DNA of 64,000 bases from Elymus sibiricus (Eukaryota; Streptophyta; Magnoliopsida; Poales; Poaceae): positions 189,840,936-189,904,935 of the forward strand of contig CM077676.1 of NCBI GenBank assembly GCA_039707655.1, written 5' to 3'. Under the pieces are notes generated by a model. It was given only the letters and a program-made list of their open reading frames with translations. It had not been told where the DNA came from and made no database searches. Position numbers and translations under genes: made by a program. Below, piece after piece: positions 1 through 14,000 of this stretch. The stretch's first letter is position 1. Each line of letters begins with the position of its first letter.

Positions 1-1134
1 CTCGGCGTCTGTCGTCGCTACCACGACGACGTCCGCCTCGACTCGCGTAACGCTAAGATAGACAGGGTGGCGGTGGTGTCACGTGCTCATCTCGGCGTCC
101 GTCGTCGCTACCGCGACGACGTTCGCCTCGACTCGCGTAACACTAAGATAGACAGGGTGGCGGTGGTGTCACGCGCTCATCTCGGCGTCCGTCGTCGCTA
201 CCGCGACGACGTCCGCCTCGACTCGCGTGACCCTAACACAGGGTGGCAGCGGTGCCACGTGCTCGTCTCGGCATCCGTCGTCGCTACTGCGAAGACGTCC
301 GCCTCGACTCGCGTAACCCTAAGTTAGACAGGGTGGCAACGTTGTCATGTGCTCATCTCGGCATCGGTCGTCGCTACCACGATGAAGTCCGTCTCGACTC
401 GCGTAACCCTAAGATAGACAGGGTGGCAGTGGTGCCACGTGCTCGTCTCGGCATCCGTCGTCGCTACCGCGACGACGTCCGCCTCGACTCGCGTAACCCT
501 AAGATAGACAGGGTGGCGGTGGTCTCACGTGCTCTTTCTCGGCGTCCGTCATCACTACCGCGACGACGTCCGCCTCGACTCGCGTAACCCTAAGATAGCC
601 AGGGTGGCAGTGGTGTCACGTGCTCGTCTGGGCGTCCGTCTTCGCTACCGCGACGACGTCTGCCTCGACTCGCGTAACCCTAAGTTAGCCAAGGTGGCAG
701 TGGTGTCACGTGCTCATCTCGACGTCCGTCGTCGCTACCGCGACGACGTCCGCCTCGACTCGCGTAACCCTAAGATAGACAGGGTGCCAGTGGTGTCACG
801 TGCTCGTCTCGGCGTCTGTCGTCGCTACCACGACGACGTCTGCCTCGACTCGCGTAACGCTAATATAGACAGGGTGGCGGTGGTGTCACGTGCTCATCTC
901 GGCGTCCGTCGTCGCTACCGCGACGACGTTCGCCTCGACTCGCGTAACACTAAGATAGACAGGGTGGCGGTGGTGTCACGTGCTCATCTCGGCGTCCGTC
1001 GTCGCTACCGTGACGACGTCCGCCTCGACTCGCGTGACCCTAACACAGGGTGGCAGCGGTGCCACGTGCTCGTCTCGGCATCCGTCGTCGCTACTGCAAA
1101 GACGTCCGCCTCGACTCGCGTAACCCTAAGTTAG
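1..1134. repeat. Left segment of the array with edge-type monomers, 807-bp HOR
   Basis: Monomers here differ from the array centre. They carry GATAGCCAGG or TTAGCCA(A/G)GG instead of TAGACAGGG, GTGCCAGTGG instead of GTGGCAGTGG, CTGGGCG, and one monomer with a 1-bp insertion (GCTCTTTCTCGG, near 531). A frame-breaking monomer with GACCCTAACACAGGG near 230 recurs 807 bp later near 1,037. That period equals nine monomers, minus 4 bp, plus 1 bp. The same ordered variants return at 48.9-49.9 kb next to the right border, which suggests that the window starts close to the left border. Confidence 0.75.
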
Positions 1135-2187
1135 ACAGGGTGGCAACGTTGTCATGTGCTCATCTCTGCATCGGTCGTCGCTACCACGATGAAGTCCGTC
1201 TCGACTCGCGTAACCCTAAGATAGACAGGGTGGCAGTGGTGCCACGTGCTCGTCTCGGCATCCGTCGTCGCTACCGCGACGATGTCCGTCTCGACTCGCT
1301 TAACCCTAAGTTAGACAGGGTGGCGGTGGTGTCACGTGCTCGTCTCGGCTTCCGTCGTCGCTACCGCGACGATGTCCGCCTCGACTCGCGTAACCCTAAG
1401 ATAGACAGGGTGGCCGTGGTGCCACGTGCTCGTCACGGCGTCCGTCGTCGCTACCGCGACGACGTCCGCCTCGACTCGCGTAACCCTAAGATAGGCAGGG
1501 TGGCAGTGGTGTCACGTGCTCGTCACGGCGTCCGTCGTCGCTACCGCGACGACGTCCGCCTCGACTCGCGTAGCCCTAAGTTAGACAGGGTGGCAGTGGT
1601 GTCACGTGCTCGTCTCGGCGTCCGTAGTCGCTACCGCGACGACGACCGCCTCGACTCGCGTAACCCTAAGACAGCGTGGCAGTGGTGTCACATGCTCGTC
1701 TCGGCGTCCGTCGTCGCTACCGCGACGACGTCCGCCTATACTCGCGTAGCCCTAAGTTAGACTGGGTGGCAGTGGTGTCATGTGCTCGTCTCGGCATCCG
1801 TCGTCGCTACCGCGAAGACGTCCGCCTCGACTCGCGTCACCCTAAGTTAGACAGGGTGGCAGTGGTGTCACGTGCTCCTCTCGACGTCCGTCTCGACTCG
1901 CGTAACCCTAAGTTAGACAGGGTGGCGGTGGTGTCACGTGCTCGTCTTGGCGTCCGTCGTCGCTACCGCGACGACGTCCGCCTCGACTCGCTTAACCCTA
2001 AGTTAGACAGGGTGGCGGTGGTGTCACGTGCTCGTCTCGGCGTCTGTCGTCGCTACCGCGACGACGTCCGCCTCGACTCGCGTAACCCTAAGTTAGACAG
2101 GGTGGCAGTGGTGTCACGTTCTCGTCTTGGCGTCCGTCGTCGCTACCGCGACGACGTCCGCCTCGACTCGCATAACCCAAAGACAGG

Positions 2188-5100
2188 GTGGCAGTGGTGT
2201 CACGTGCTCGTCTCGGCGTCCGTCGTCGCTGCCGCGACGACGTCCGCCTCGACTCGCGTAACCGTAAGTTAGACAGGGTGGCAGTGGTGTCACGTGCTCG
2301 TCTCGGTATCCGTCGTCGCTACCGCAACGACGTCCGCCTCGACTTGCGTAACCCTAAGATAGACAGGGTGGCAGTGGTGCCACGTGCTCGTCACGGCGTC
2401 CGTCGTCGCTACCGCGACGATGTCCGCCTCGACTCGCGTAGCCCTAAGTTAGACAGGGTGGCAGTGGTGTCACGTGCTCGTCTCGGCGTCCGCCGTCGCT
2501 ACCGCGACGGCGTCCGCCTCGACTCGCGTAACCCTAAGTTAGACAGGGTGGAAGTGGTGTCACGTGCTCGTCTCGGCGTCCGTCGTCGCTACCGTGACGA
2601 CGTCCGCCTCGACTCGCGTAACCCTAAGTTAGACAGGGTTGCAGTGGTGTCACGTGCTCGTCTCGACGTCCGTCTTTGCTACCGCGACGACGTCCGACTC
2701 GACTCGCGTAACCCTAAGATAGACAGGGTGCCAGTGGTGTCACGTGCTCGTCTCGGTGTCCGTCATCGCTACCGCGACGACGTCCGCCTCGACTCGCTTA
2801 ACCCAAAATTAGACAGGGTGGCGGTGGTATCACGTGCTCGTCTCGGCGTCCGTCGTCGCTACCGCGACGACGTCTGCCTCGACTCGCGTAACCCTAAGTT
2901 AGACAGGGTGGCGGTGCTGTCACTTGCTCGTCTCGGCGTCCGTCGTCGCTACCGCGACAACGTCCGCCTCGACTCGCTTAACCCTAAGTTAGACAGGTTG
3001 GCGGTGGTGTCACGTGCTCGTCTCGGCGTCCGTCGTCGCTACCGCGACGACGTCTGCCTCGACTTGCGTAATGCTAAGATAGACAGGGTGGCGGTGGTGT
3101 CACATGCTCGTCTAGGCGTCCGTCATCGCTACCGTGACGATGTCCGCCTCGACTCGCGTAACAATAAGATAGACAGGGTGGCAGTGGTGCCACGTGCTCG
3201 TCACGGCGTCCGTCGTCTCTACCGTGACGACGTCCGCCTCGACTCGCGTAACCCTAAGATAGACAGGGTGGCCGTGGTGTCACGTGCTCGTCACGGCATC
3301 CGTCGTCGCTACCGCGACGACGTCCGCCTCGACTCGCGTAGCCCTAAGTTAGACAGGGTGGCAGTGGTGTCACGTGCTCGTCTCGGCTTCCGTCGTCGCT
3401 ACCGCGACGACGACCGCCTCGACTCGCGTAATCCTAAGACAGCGTGGCAGTGGTGTCACATGCTCGTCTCAGCGTCCGTCGTCGCTACCGCGACGACGTC
3501 CGCCTCGACTCGCGTAGCCCTAAGTTAGACTGGGTGGCAGTGGTGTCACGTGCTCGTCTCGGCATCCGTCGTCGCTACCGCGAAGACGTCCGCCTCGACT
3601 AGTGTCACCCTAACTTAGACAGGGTGGCAGTGGTGTCACGTGCTCGTCTCGACGTCCGCCTCGACTCGCGTAACCCTAAGTTAGACAGGGTGGCGGTGTT
3701 GTCACGTGCTCGTCTCGGCATCCGTCGTCGCTACCGTGACGACGTCCGCCTCGACTCGCGTAACCCTAAGATAGACAGGGTGGCAGTGGTGCCACGTGCT
3801 CGTCACGGCGTCCGTCGTCGCTACCGCGACGACGTCCGCCTCGACTCGCGTAACCCTAAGATAGACAGGGTGGCCGTGGTGTCACGTGCTCGTCTTGGCG
3901 TCCGTCGTCGCTACCGCGACGACGTCCGCCTCGACTCGCTTAACCCTAAGTTAGACAGGGTGGCGGTGGTGTCACGTGCTCGTCTCGGCGTCTGTCGTCG
4001 CTACCGTGACGACGTCCGCCTCGACTCGCGTAACCCTAAGTTAGACAGGGTGGCATTGGTGTCACGTTCTCGTCTTGGCGTCCGTCGTCGCTACCGCGAC
4101 GACGTCCGCCTCGACTCGCATAACCGAAAGACAGGGTGGCAGTGGTGTCACGTGCTCGTCTCGGCGTCCGTCGTCGCTGCCGCGACGACGTCCGCCTCGA
4201 CTCGCGTAACCGTAAGTTAGACAGGGTGGCAGTGGTGTCACGTGCTCGTCTCGGTATCCGTCGTCGCTACCGCCACGACGTCCGCCTCGACTTGCGTAAC
4301 CCTAAGATAGACAGGGTGGCAGTGGTGCCACGTGCTCGTCACGGCGTCCGTCGTCGCTACCGCGACGATGTCCGCCTCGACTCGCGTAGCCCTAAGTTAG
4401 ACAGGGTGGCAGTGGTGTCACGTGCTCGTCTCGGCGTCCGCCGTCGCTACCGCGACGGCGTCCGCCTCGACTCGCGTAACCCTAAGTTAGACAGGGTGGA
4501 ACTGGTGTCACGTGCTCGTCTCGGCGTCCGTCGTCGCTACCGCGACGACGTCCGCCTCGACTCGCGTAACCCTAAGTTAGACAGGGTTGCAGTGGTGTCA
4601 CGTGCTCGTCTCGACGTCCGTCGTTGCTACCGCGACGACGTCCGACTCGACTCGCGTAACCCTAAGATAGACAGGGTGCCAGTGGTGTCACGTGCTCGTC
4701 TCGGTGTCCGTCATCGCTACCGCGATGACGTCCGCCTCGACTCGCTTAACCCAAAATTAGACAGGGTGGCGGTGGTATCACGTGCTCGTCTCGGCGTCCG
4801 TCGTCGCTACCGCGACGACGTCTGCCTCGACTCGCGTAACCCTAAGTTAGACAGGGTGGCGGTGCTGTCACTTGCTCGTCTCGGCGTCCGTCGTCGCTAC
4901 CGCGACGACGTCCGCCTCGACTCGCTTAACCCTAAGTTAGACAGGTTGGCGGTGGTGTCACGTGCTCGTCTCGGCGTCCGTCGTCGCTACCGCGACGACG
5001 TCTGCCTCGACTTGCGTAATGCTAAGATAGACAGGGTGGCGGTGGTGTCACATGCTCGTCTAGGTGTCCGTCGTCGCTACCGTGACGATGTCCGCCTCGA

Positions 5101-8031
5101 CTCGCGTAACAATAAGATAGACAGGGTGGCAGTGGTGCCACGTGCTCGTCACGGCGTCCGTCGTCTCTACCGCGACGACGTCCGCCTCGACTCGCGTAAC
5201 CCTAAGATAGACAGGGTGGCCGTGGTGTCACGTGCTCGTCACGGCATCCGTCGTCGCTACCGCGACGACGTCCGCCTCGACTCGCGTAGCCCTAAGTTAG
5301 ACAGGGTGGCAGTGGTGTCACGTGCTCGTCTCGGCTTCCGTCGTCGCTACCGCGACGACGACCGCCTCGACTCGCGTAACCCTAAGACAGCGTGGCAGTG
5401 GTGTCACATGCTCGTCTCAGCGTCCGTCGTCGCTACCGCGACGACGTCCGCCTCGACTCGCGTAGCCCTAAGTTAGACTGGGTGGCAGTGGTGTCACGTG
5501 CTCGTCTCGGCATCCGTCGTCGCTACCGCGAAGACGTCCGCCTCGACTAGTGTCACCCTAACTTAGACAGGGTGGCAGTGGTGTCACGTGCTCGTCTCGA
5601 CGTCCGCCTCGACTCGCGTAACCCTAAGTTAGACAGGGTGGCGGTGTTGTCACGTGCTCGTCTCGGCATCCGTCGTCGCTACTGTGACGACGTCCGCCTC
5701 GACTCGCGTAACCCTAAGATAGACAGGGTGGCAGTGGTGCCACGTGCTCGTCACGGCGTCCGTCGTCGCTACCGCGACGACGTCCGCCTCGACTCGCGTA
5801 ACCCTAAGATAGACAGGGTGGCCGTGGTGTCACGTGCTCGTCTTGGCGTCCGTCGTCGCTACCGCGACGACGTCCGCCTCGACTCGCTTAACCCTAAGTT
5901 AGACAGGGTGGCGGTGGTGTCACGTGCTCGTCTCGGCGTCTGTCGTCGCTACCGCGACGACGTCCGCCTCGACTCGCGTAACCCTAAGTTAGACAGGGTG
6001 GCATTGGTGTCACGTTCTCGTCTTGGCGTCTGTCGTCGCTACCGCGACGACGTCCGCCTCGACTCGCATAACCCAAAGACAGGGTGGCAGTGGTGTCACG
6101 TGCTCGTCTCGGCGTCCGTCGTCGCTGCCGCGACGACGTCCGCCTCGACTCGCGTAACCGTAAGTTAGACAGGGTGGCAGTGGTGTCACGTGCTCGTCTC
6201 GGTATCCGTCGTCGCTACCGCAACGACGTCCGCCTCGACTTGCGTAACCCTAAGATAGACAGGGTGCCAGTGGTGCCACGTGCTCGTCACGGCGTCCGTC
6301 GTCGCTACCGCGACGATGTCCGCCTCGACCCGCGTAGCCCTAAGTTAGACAGGGTGGCAGTGGTGTCACGTGCTCATCTCGGCGTCCGCCGTCGCTACCG
6401 CGACGGCGTCCGCCTCGACTCGCGTAACCCTAAGTTAGACAGGGTGGAAGTGGTGTCACGTGCTCGTCTCGGCGTCCGTCGTCGCTACCGCGACGACGTC
6501 CGCCTCGACTCGAGTAACCCTAAGTTAGACAGGGTTGCAGTGGTGTCACGTGCTCGTCTCGACGTCCGTCGTTGCTACCGCGACGACGTCCGACTCGACT
6601 CGCGTAACCCTAAGATAGACAGGGTGCCAGTGGTGTCACGTGCTCGTCTCGTCGTCCGTCATCGCTACCGCGACGACGTCCGCCTCGACTCGCTTAACCC
6701 AAAATTAGACAGGGTGGCGGTGGTGTCACGTGCTCGTCTCGGCGTCCGTCGTCGCTACCGCGACGACGTCTGCCTCGACTCGCGTAACCCTAAGTTAGAC
6801 AGGGTGGCGGTGCTGTCACTTGCTCGTCTCGGCGTCCGTCGTCGCTACCGCGACGACGTCCGCCTCGACTCGCTTAACCCTAAGTTAGGCAGGTTGGCGG
6901 TGGTGTCACGTGCTCGTCTCGGCGTCCGTCGTCGCTACCGCGATGACGTCTGCCTCGACTTGCGTAATGCTAAGATAGACAGGGTGGCGGTGGTGTCACA
7001 TGCTCGTCTAGGCATCCGTCGTCGCTACCGTGACGATGTCCGCCTCGACTCGCGTAACAATAAGATAGACAGGGTGGCAGTGGTGCCACGTGCTCGTCAC
7101 GGCGTCCGTCGTCTCTACCGCGACGACGTCCGCCTCGACTCGCGTAACCCTAAGATAGACAGAGTGGCCGTGGTGTCACGTGCTCGTCACGGCATCCATC
7201 GTCGCTACCGCGACGACGTCCGCCTCGACTCGCGTAGCCCTAAGTTAGACAGGGTGGCAGTGGTGTCACGTGCTCGTCTCGGCTTCCGTCGTCGCTACCG
7301 CGACGACGACCGCCTCGACTCGCGTAACCCTAAGACAGCGTGGCAGTGGTGTCACATGCTCGTCTCAGCGTCCGTCGTCCCTACCGCGACGACGTCCGCC
7401 TCGACTCGCGTAGCCCTAAGTTAGACTGGGTGGCAGTGGTGTCACGTGCTCGTCTCGGCATCCGTCGTCGCTACCGCGAAGACGTCCGCCTCGACTAGTG
7501 TCACCCTAACTTAGACAGGGTGGCAGTGGTGTCACGTGCTCGTCTCGACGTCCGCCTCGACTCGCGTAACCCTAAGTTAGACAGGGTGGCGGTGTTGTCA
7601 CGTGCTCGTCTCGGCGTCCGTCGTCGCTACCGCGATGACGTCCGCTTCGACTCGCTTAACCCTAAGTTAGACAGGGTGGCGGTGGTGTCACGTGCTCGTC
7701 TCGGCGTCCGTCGTCGCTACCGCGACGACGTCCGCCTCGACTCGCGTAACCCTAAGTTAGACAGGGTGGCGGTGGTGTCACGTGCTCGTCTCGGCGTCCG
7801 TCGTCGCTACCGTGACGACGTCCGCCTCGACTCGCGTAACCCTAAGATAGACAGGGTGGCAGTGGTGCCACGTGCTCGTCACGTCGTCCGTCGTCGCTAC
7901 CGCGACGACGTCCGCCTAGACTCGCGTAGCCCTAAGTTAGACAGGGTTGTAGTGGTGTCACGTGCTCGTCACGGCGTCCGTCGTCGCTACCGCGACGACG
8001 ACCGCCTCGACTCGCGTAACCCTAAGACAGC
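2188..8031. repeat. 1,948-bp higher-order repeat (22-mer), about three tandem copies
   Basis: Diagnostic variants recur exactly 1,948 bp apart: the open frames starting at 2,188, 4,136 and 6,084 are nearly identical 446-codon frames, and their ends (3,528, 5,476, 7,424) have the same spacing. 1,948 equals 22 x 90 minus 24 (one hairpin-less monomer) minus 4 minus 4 (two frame-shifting monomers). Markers inside include CTTGCGTAATGCTAAG, CGTAACAATAAG and the CACTTGCTCG monomer. The third copy switches to the 782-bp type after about 7,600. A further copy of the 446-codon part lies at 11,070-12,410. Confidence 0.9.
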
Positions 8032-11000
8032 GTGGCAGTGGTGTCACATGCTCGTCTCAGCGTCCGTCGTCGCTACCGCGACGACGTCCGCCTCGACTCG
8101 CGTAGCCCTAAGTTAGACTGGGTGGCAGCGGTGTCACGTGCTCGTCTCGGCATCCGTCGTCGCTACCGCGAAGACGTCCGCCTCGACTAGTGTCACCCTA
8201 AGTTAGACAGGGTGGCAATGGTGTCACGTGCTCGTCTCGACGTCCGCCTCGACTCGCGTAACCCTAAGTTAGACAGGGTGGCGGTGGTGTCACGTGCTCG
8301 TCTCGGCGTCCGTCGTCGCTACCGCGACGACGTCCGCTTCGACTCGCTTAACCCTAAGTTAGACAGGGTGGCGGTGGTGTCACGTGCTCGTCTCGGCGTC
8401 CGTCGTCCCTACCGCGACGACGTCCGCCTCGACTCGCGTAACCCTAAGTTAGACAGGGTGGCGGTGGTGTCACGTGCTCGTCTCGGCGTCCGTCGTCGCT
8501 ACCGTGACGACGTCCGCCTCGACTCGCGTAACCCTAAGATAGACAGGGTGGCAGTGGTGCCACGTGCTCGTCACGGCGTCCGTCGTCGCTACCGCGATGA
8601 CGTCCGCCTCGACTCGCGTAACCCTAAGATAGACAGGGTGGCCGTGGTGTCACGTGCTCGTCACGGCGTCCGTCGTCGCTACCGCGACGACGTCCGCCTC
8701 GACTCGCGTAGCCCTAAGTTAGACAGGGTGGCAGTGGTGTCACGTGCTCGTCTCGGCGTCCGTCGTCGCTACCGCGACGACGACCGCCTCGACTCGCGTA
8801 ACCCTAAGACAGCGTTGCAGTGGTGTCACATGCTCGTCTCAGCGTCCGTCGTCGCTACCGCGACGACGTCCGCCTCGACTCGCGTAGCCCTAAGTTAGAC
8901 TGGGTGGCAGTGGTGTCACGTGCTCGTCTCGGCATCCGTCGTCGCTACCGCGAAGACGTCCGCCTCGACTCGCGTCACCCTAAGTTAGACAGGGTGGCAG
9001 TGGTGTCACGTGCTCGTCTCGACGTCCGCCTCGACTCGCGTAACCCTAAGTTAGACAGGGTGGCGGTGGTGTCACGTGCTCGTCTCGGCGTCCGTCGTCG
9101 CTACCGCGACGACGACCGCCTCGACTCGCGTAACCCTAAGACAGCGTGGCAGTGGTGTCACATGCTCGTCTCAGCGTCCGTCGTCGCTACCGCGACGACG
9201 TCCGCCTCGACTCGCGTAGCCCTAAGTTAGACTGGGTGGCAGTGGTGTCACGTGCTCGTCTCGGCATCCGTCGTCGCTACCGCGAAGACGTCCGCCTCGA
9301 CTCGCGTCACCCTAAGTTAGACAGGGTGGCAGTGGTGTCACGTGCTCGTCTCGACGTCCGCCTCGACTCGCGTAACCCTAAGTTAGACAGGGTGGCGGTG
9401 GTGTCACGTGCTCGTCTCGGCGTCCGTCGTCGCTACCGCGACGACGTCCGCTTCGACTCGCTTAACCCTAAGTTAGACAGGGTGGCGGTGGTGTCACGTG
9501 CTCGTCTCGGCGTCCGTCGTCGCTACCGCGACGACGTCCGCCTCGACTCGCGTAACCCTAAGTTAGACAGGGTGGCGGTGGTGTCACGTGCTCGTCTCGG
9601 CGTCCGTCGTCGCTACCGTGACGACGTCCGCCTCGACTCGCGTAACCCTAAGATAGACAGGGTGGCAGTGGTGCCACGTGCTCGTCACGTCGTCCGTCGT
9701 CGCTAACGCGACGACGTCCGCCTCGACTCGCGTAACCCTAAGATAGACAAGGTGGCCGTGGTGTCACGTGCTCGTCACGGCGTCCGTCATCGCTACCGCG
9801 ACGACGTCCGCCTCGACTCGCGTAGCCCTAAGTTAGACAGGGTGGCAGTGGTGTCACGTGCTCGTCTCGGCGTCCGTCGTCGCTACCGCGACGACGACCG
9901 CCTCGACTCGCGTAACCCTAAGACAGCGTGGCAGTGGTGTCACATGCTCATCTCAGCGTCCGTCGTCGCTACCGCGATGACGTCCGCCTCGACTCGCGAA
10001 GCCCTAAGTTAGACTGGGTGGCAGTGGTGTCACGTGCTCGTCTCGGCATCCGTCGTCGCTACCGCGAAGACGTCCGCCTCGACTAGTGTCACCCTAAGTT
10101 AGACAGGGTGGCAGTGGTGTCACGTGCTCGTCTCGACGTCCGCCTCGACTCGCGTAACCCTAAGTTAGACAGGGTGGCGGTGGTGTCACGTGCTCTTCTC
10201 GGCGTCCGTCGTCGCTACCGCGACGACGTCCGCTTCGACTCGCTTAACCCTAAGTTAGACAGGGTGGCGGTGGTGTCACGTGCTCGTCTCGGCGTCCGTC
10301 GTCGCTACCGCGACGACGTCCGCCTCGACTCGCGTAACCCTAAGTTAGACAGGGTGGCGGTGGTGTCACATGCTCGTCTCGGCGTCCGTCGTCGCTACCG
10401 TGACGACGTCCGCCTCGACTCGCGTAACCCTAAGATAGACAGGGTGGCAGTGGTGCCACGTGCTCGTCACAGCGTCCGTCGTCGCTACCGCGACGACGTC
10501 CGCCTCGACTCGCGTAACCCTAAGATAGACAGGGTGGCAGTGGTGCCACGTGCTCGTCACAGCGTCCGTCGTCGCTACCGCGACGACGTCCGCCTCGACT
10601 CGCGTAACCCTAAGATAGACAGGGTGGCCGTGGTGTCACGTGCTCGTCACGGCGTCCGTCGTCGCTACCGCGACGACGTCCGCCTCGACTCGCGTAGCCC
10701 TAAGTTAGACAGGGTGGCAGTGGTGCCACGTGCTCGTCACGGCGTCCGTCGTCGCTACCGCGACGACGTCCGCCTCGACTCGCGTAACCCTAAGATAGAC
10801 AGGGTGGCCGTGGTGTCACGTGCTCGTCTTGGCGTCCGTCGTCGCTACCGCGACGACGTCCGCCTCGACTCGCTTAACCCTAAGTTAGACAGGGTGGCGG
10901 TGGTGTCACGTGCTCGTCTCGGCGTCTGTCGTCGCTACCGCGACGACGTCCGCCTCGACTCGCGTAACCCTAAGTTAGACAGGGTGGCATTGGTGTCACG

Positions 11001-14000
11001 TTCTCGTCTTGGCGTCTGTCGTCGCTACCGCGACGACGTCCGCCTCGACTCGCATAACCCAAAGACAGGGTGGCAGTGGTGTCACGTGCTCGTCTCGGCG
11101 TCCGTCGTCGCTGCCGCGACGACGTCCGCCTCGACTCGCGTAACCGTAAGTTAGACAGGGTGGCAGTGGTGTCACGTGCTCGTCTCGGTATCCGTCGTCG
11201 CTACCGCAACGACGTCCGCCTCGACTTGCGTAACCCTAAGATAGACAGGGTGGCAGTGGTGCCACGTGCTCGTCACGGCGTCCGTCGTCGCTACCGCGAC
11301 GATGTCCGCCTCGACCCGCGTAGCCCTAAGTTAGACAGGGTGGCAGTGGTGTCACGTGCTCGTCTCGGCGTCCGCCGTCGCTACCGCGACGGCGTCCGCC
11401 TCGACTCGCGTAACCCTAAGTTAGACAGGGTGGAAGTGGTGTCACGTGCTCGTCTCGGCGTCCGTCGTCGCTACCGCGACGACGTCCGCCTCGACTCGCG
11501 TAACCCTAAGTTAGACAGGGTTGCAGTGGTGTCACGTGCTCGTCTCGACGTCCGTCGTTGCTACCGCGACGACGTCCGACTCGACTCGCGTAACCCTAAG
11601 ATAGACAGGGTGCCAGTGGTGTCACGTGCTCGTCTCGTCGTCCGTCATCGCTACCGCGACGACGTCCGCCTCGACTCGCTTAACCCAAAATTAGACAGGG
11701 TGGCGGTGGTGTCACGTGCTCGTCTCGGCGTCCGTCGTCGCTACCGCGACGACGTCTGCCTCGACTCGCGTAACCCTAAGTTAGACAGGGTGGCGGTGCT
11801 GTCACTTGCTCGTCTCGGCGTCCGTCGTCGCTACCGCGACGACGTCCGCCTCGACTCGCTTAACCCTAAGTTAGGCAGGTTGGCGGTGGTGTCACGTGCT
11901 CGTCTCGGCGTCCGTCGTCGCTACCGCGATGACGTCTGCCTCGACTTGCGTAATGCTAAGATAGACAGGGTGGCGGTGGTGTCACATGCTCGTCTAGGCA
12001 TCCGTCGTCGCTACCGTGACGATGTCCGCCTCGACTCGCGTAACAATAAGATAGACAGGGTGGCAGTGGTGCCACGTGCTCGTCACGGCGTCCGTCGTCT
12101 CTACCGCGACGACGTCCGCCTCGACTCGCGTAACCCTAAGATAGACAGGGTGGCCGTGGTGTCACGTGCTCGTCACGGCATCCGTCGTCGCTACCGCGAC
12201 GACGTCCGCCTCGACTCGCGTAGCCCTAAGTTAGACAGGGTGGCAGTGGTGTCACGTGCTCGTCTCGGCTTCCGTCGTCGCTACCGCGACGACGACCGCC
12301 TCGACTCGCGTAACCCTAAGACAGCGTGGCAGTGGTGTCACATGCTCGTCTCAGCGTCCGTCGTCGCTACCGCGACGACGTCCGCCTCGACTCGCGTAGC
12401 CCTAAGTTAGACTGGGTGGCAGTGGTGTCACGTGCTCGTCTCGGCATCCGTCGTCGCTACCGCGAAGACGTCCGCCTCGACTAGTGTCACCCTAACTTAG
12501 ACAGGGTGGCAGTGGTGTCACGTGCTCGTCTCGACGTCCGCCTCGACTCGCGTAACCCTAAGTTAGACAGGGTGGCGGTGTTGTCACGTGCTCGTCTCGG
12601 CGTCCGTCGTCGCTACCGCGATGACGTCCGCTTCGACTCGCTTAACCCTAAGTTAGACAGGGTGGCGGTGGTGTCACGTGCTCGTCTCGGCGTCCGTCGT
12701 CGCTACCGCGACGACGTCCGCCTCGACTCGCGTAACCCTAAGTTAGACAGGGTGGCGGTGGTGTCACGTGCTCGTCTCGGCGTCCGTCGTCGCTACCATG
12801 ACGACGTCCGCCTCGACTCGCGTAACCCTAAGATAGACAGGGTGGCAGTGGTGCCACGTGCTCGTCACGTCGTCCGTCGTCGCTACCGCGACGACGTCCG
12901 CCTCGACTCGCGTAACCCTAAGATAGACAGGGTGGCCGTGGTGTCACGTGCTCGTCACGGCGTCCGTCTTCGCTACCGCGACGACGTCCGCCTAGACTCG
13001 CGTAGCCCTAAGTTAGACAGGGTGGTAGTGGTGTCACGTGCTCGTCTCGGCGTCCGTCGTCGCTACCGCGACGACGACCGCCTCGACTCGCGTAACCCTA
13101 AGACAGCGTGGCAGTGGTGTCACATGCTCGTCTCAGCGTCCGTCGTCGCTACCGCGACGACGTCCGCCTCGACTCGCGTAGCCCTAAGTTAGACTGGGTG
13201 GCAGCGGTGTCACGTGCTCGTCTCGGCATCCGTCGTCGCTACCGCGAAGACGTCCGCCTCGACTAGTGTCACCCTAAGTTAGACAGGGTGGCAATGGTGT
13301 CACGTGCTCGTCTCGACGTCCGCCTCGACTCGCGTAACCCTAAGTTAGACAGGGTGGCGGTGGTGTCACGTGCTCGTCTCGGCGTCCGTCGTCGCTACCG
13401 CGACGACGTCCGCTTCGACTCGCTTAACCCTAAGTTAGACAGGGTGGCGGTGGTGTCACGTGCTCGTCTCGGCGTCCGTCGTCCCTACCGCGACGACGTC
13501 CGCCTCGACTCGCGTAACCCTAAGTTAGACAGGGTGGCGGTGGTGTCACGTGCTCGTCTCGGCGTCCGTCGTCGCTACCGTGACGACGTCCGCCTCGACT
13601 CGCGTAACCCTAAGATAGACAGGGTGGCAGTGGTGCCACGTGCTCGTCACGGCGTCCGTCGTCGCTACCGCGATGACGTCCGCCTCGACTCGCGTAACCC
13701 TAAGATAGACAGGGTGGCCGTGGTGTCACGTGCTCGTCACGGCGTCCGTCGTCGCTACCGCGACGACGTCCGCCTCGACTCGCGTAGCCCTAAGTTAGAC
13801 AGGGTGGCAGTGGTGTCACGTGCTCGTCTCGGCGTCCGTCGTCGCTACCGCGACGACGACCGCCTCGACTCGCGTAACCCTAAGACAGCGTGGCAGTGGT
13901 GTCACATGCTCGTCTCGGCGTCCGTCGTCGCTACCGCGACGACGTCCGCCTCGACTCGCGTAGCCCTAAGTTAGACTGGGTGGCAGTGGTGTCACGTGCT

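Noticed and set aside
10366..10560. Minus-strand open frame inside the satellite
   Set aside because: It is open only because consecutive monomers there carry AGATAG instead of AGTTAG. This is a shadow of the repeat, not a gene.
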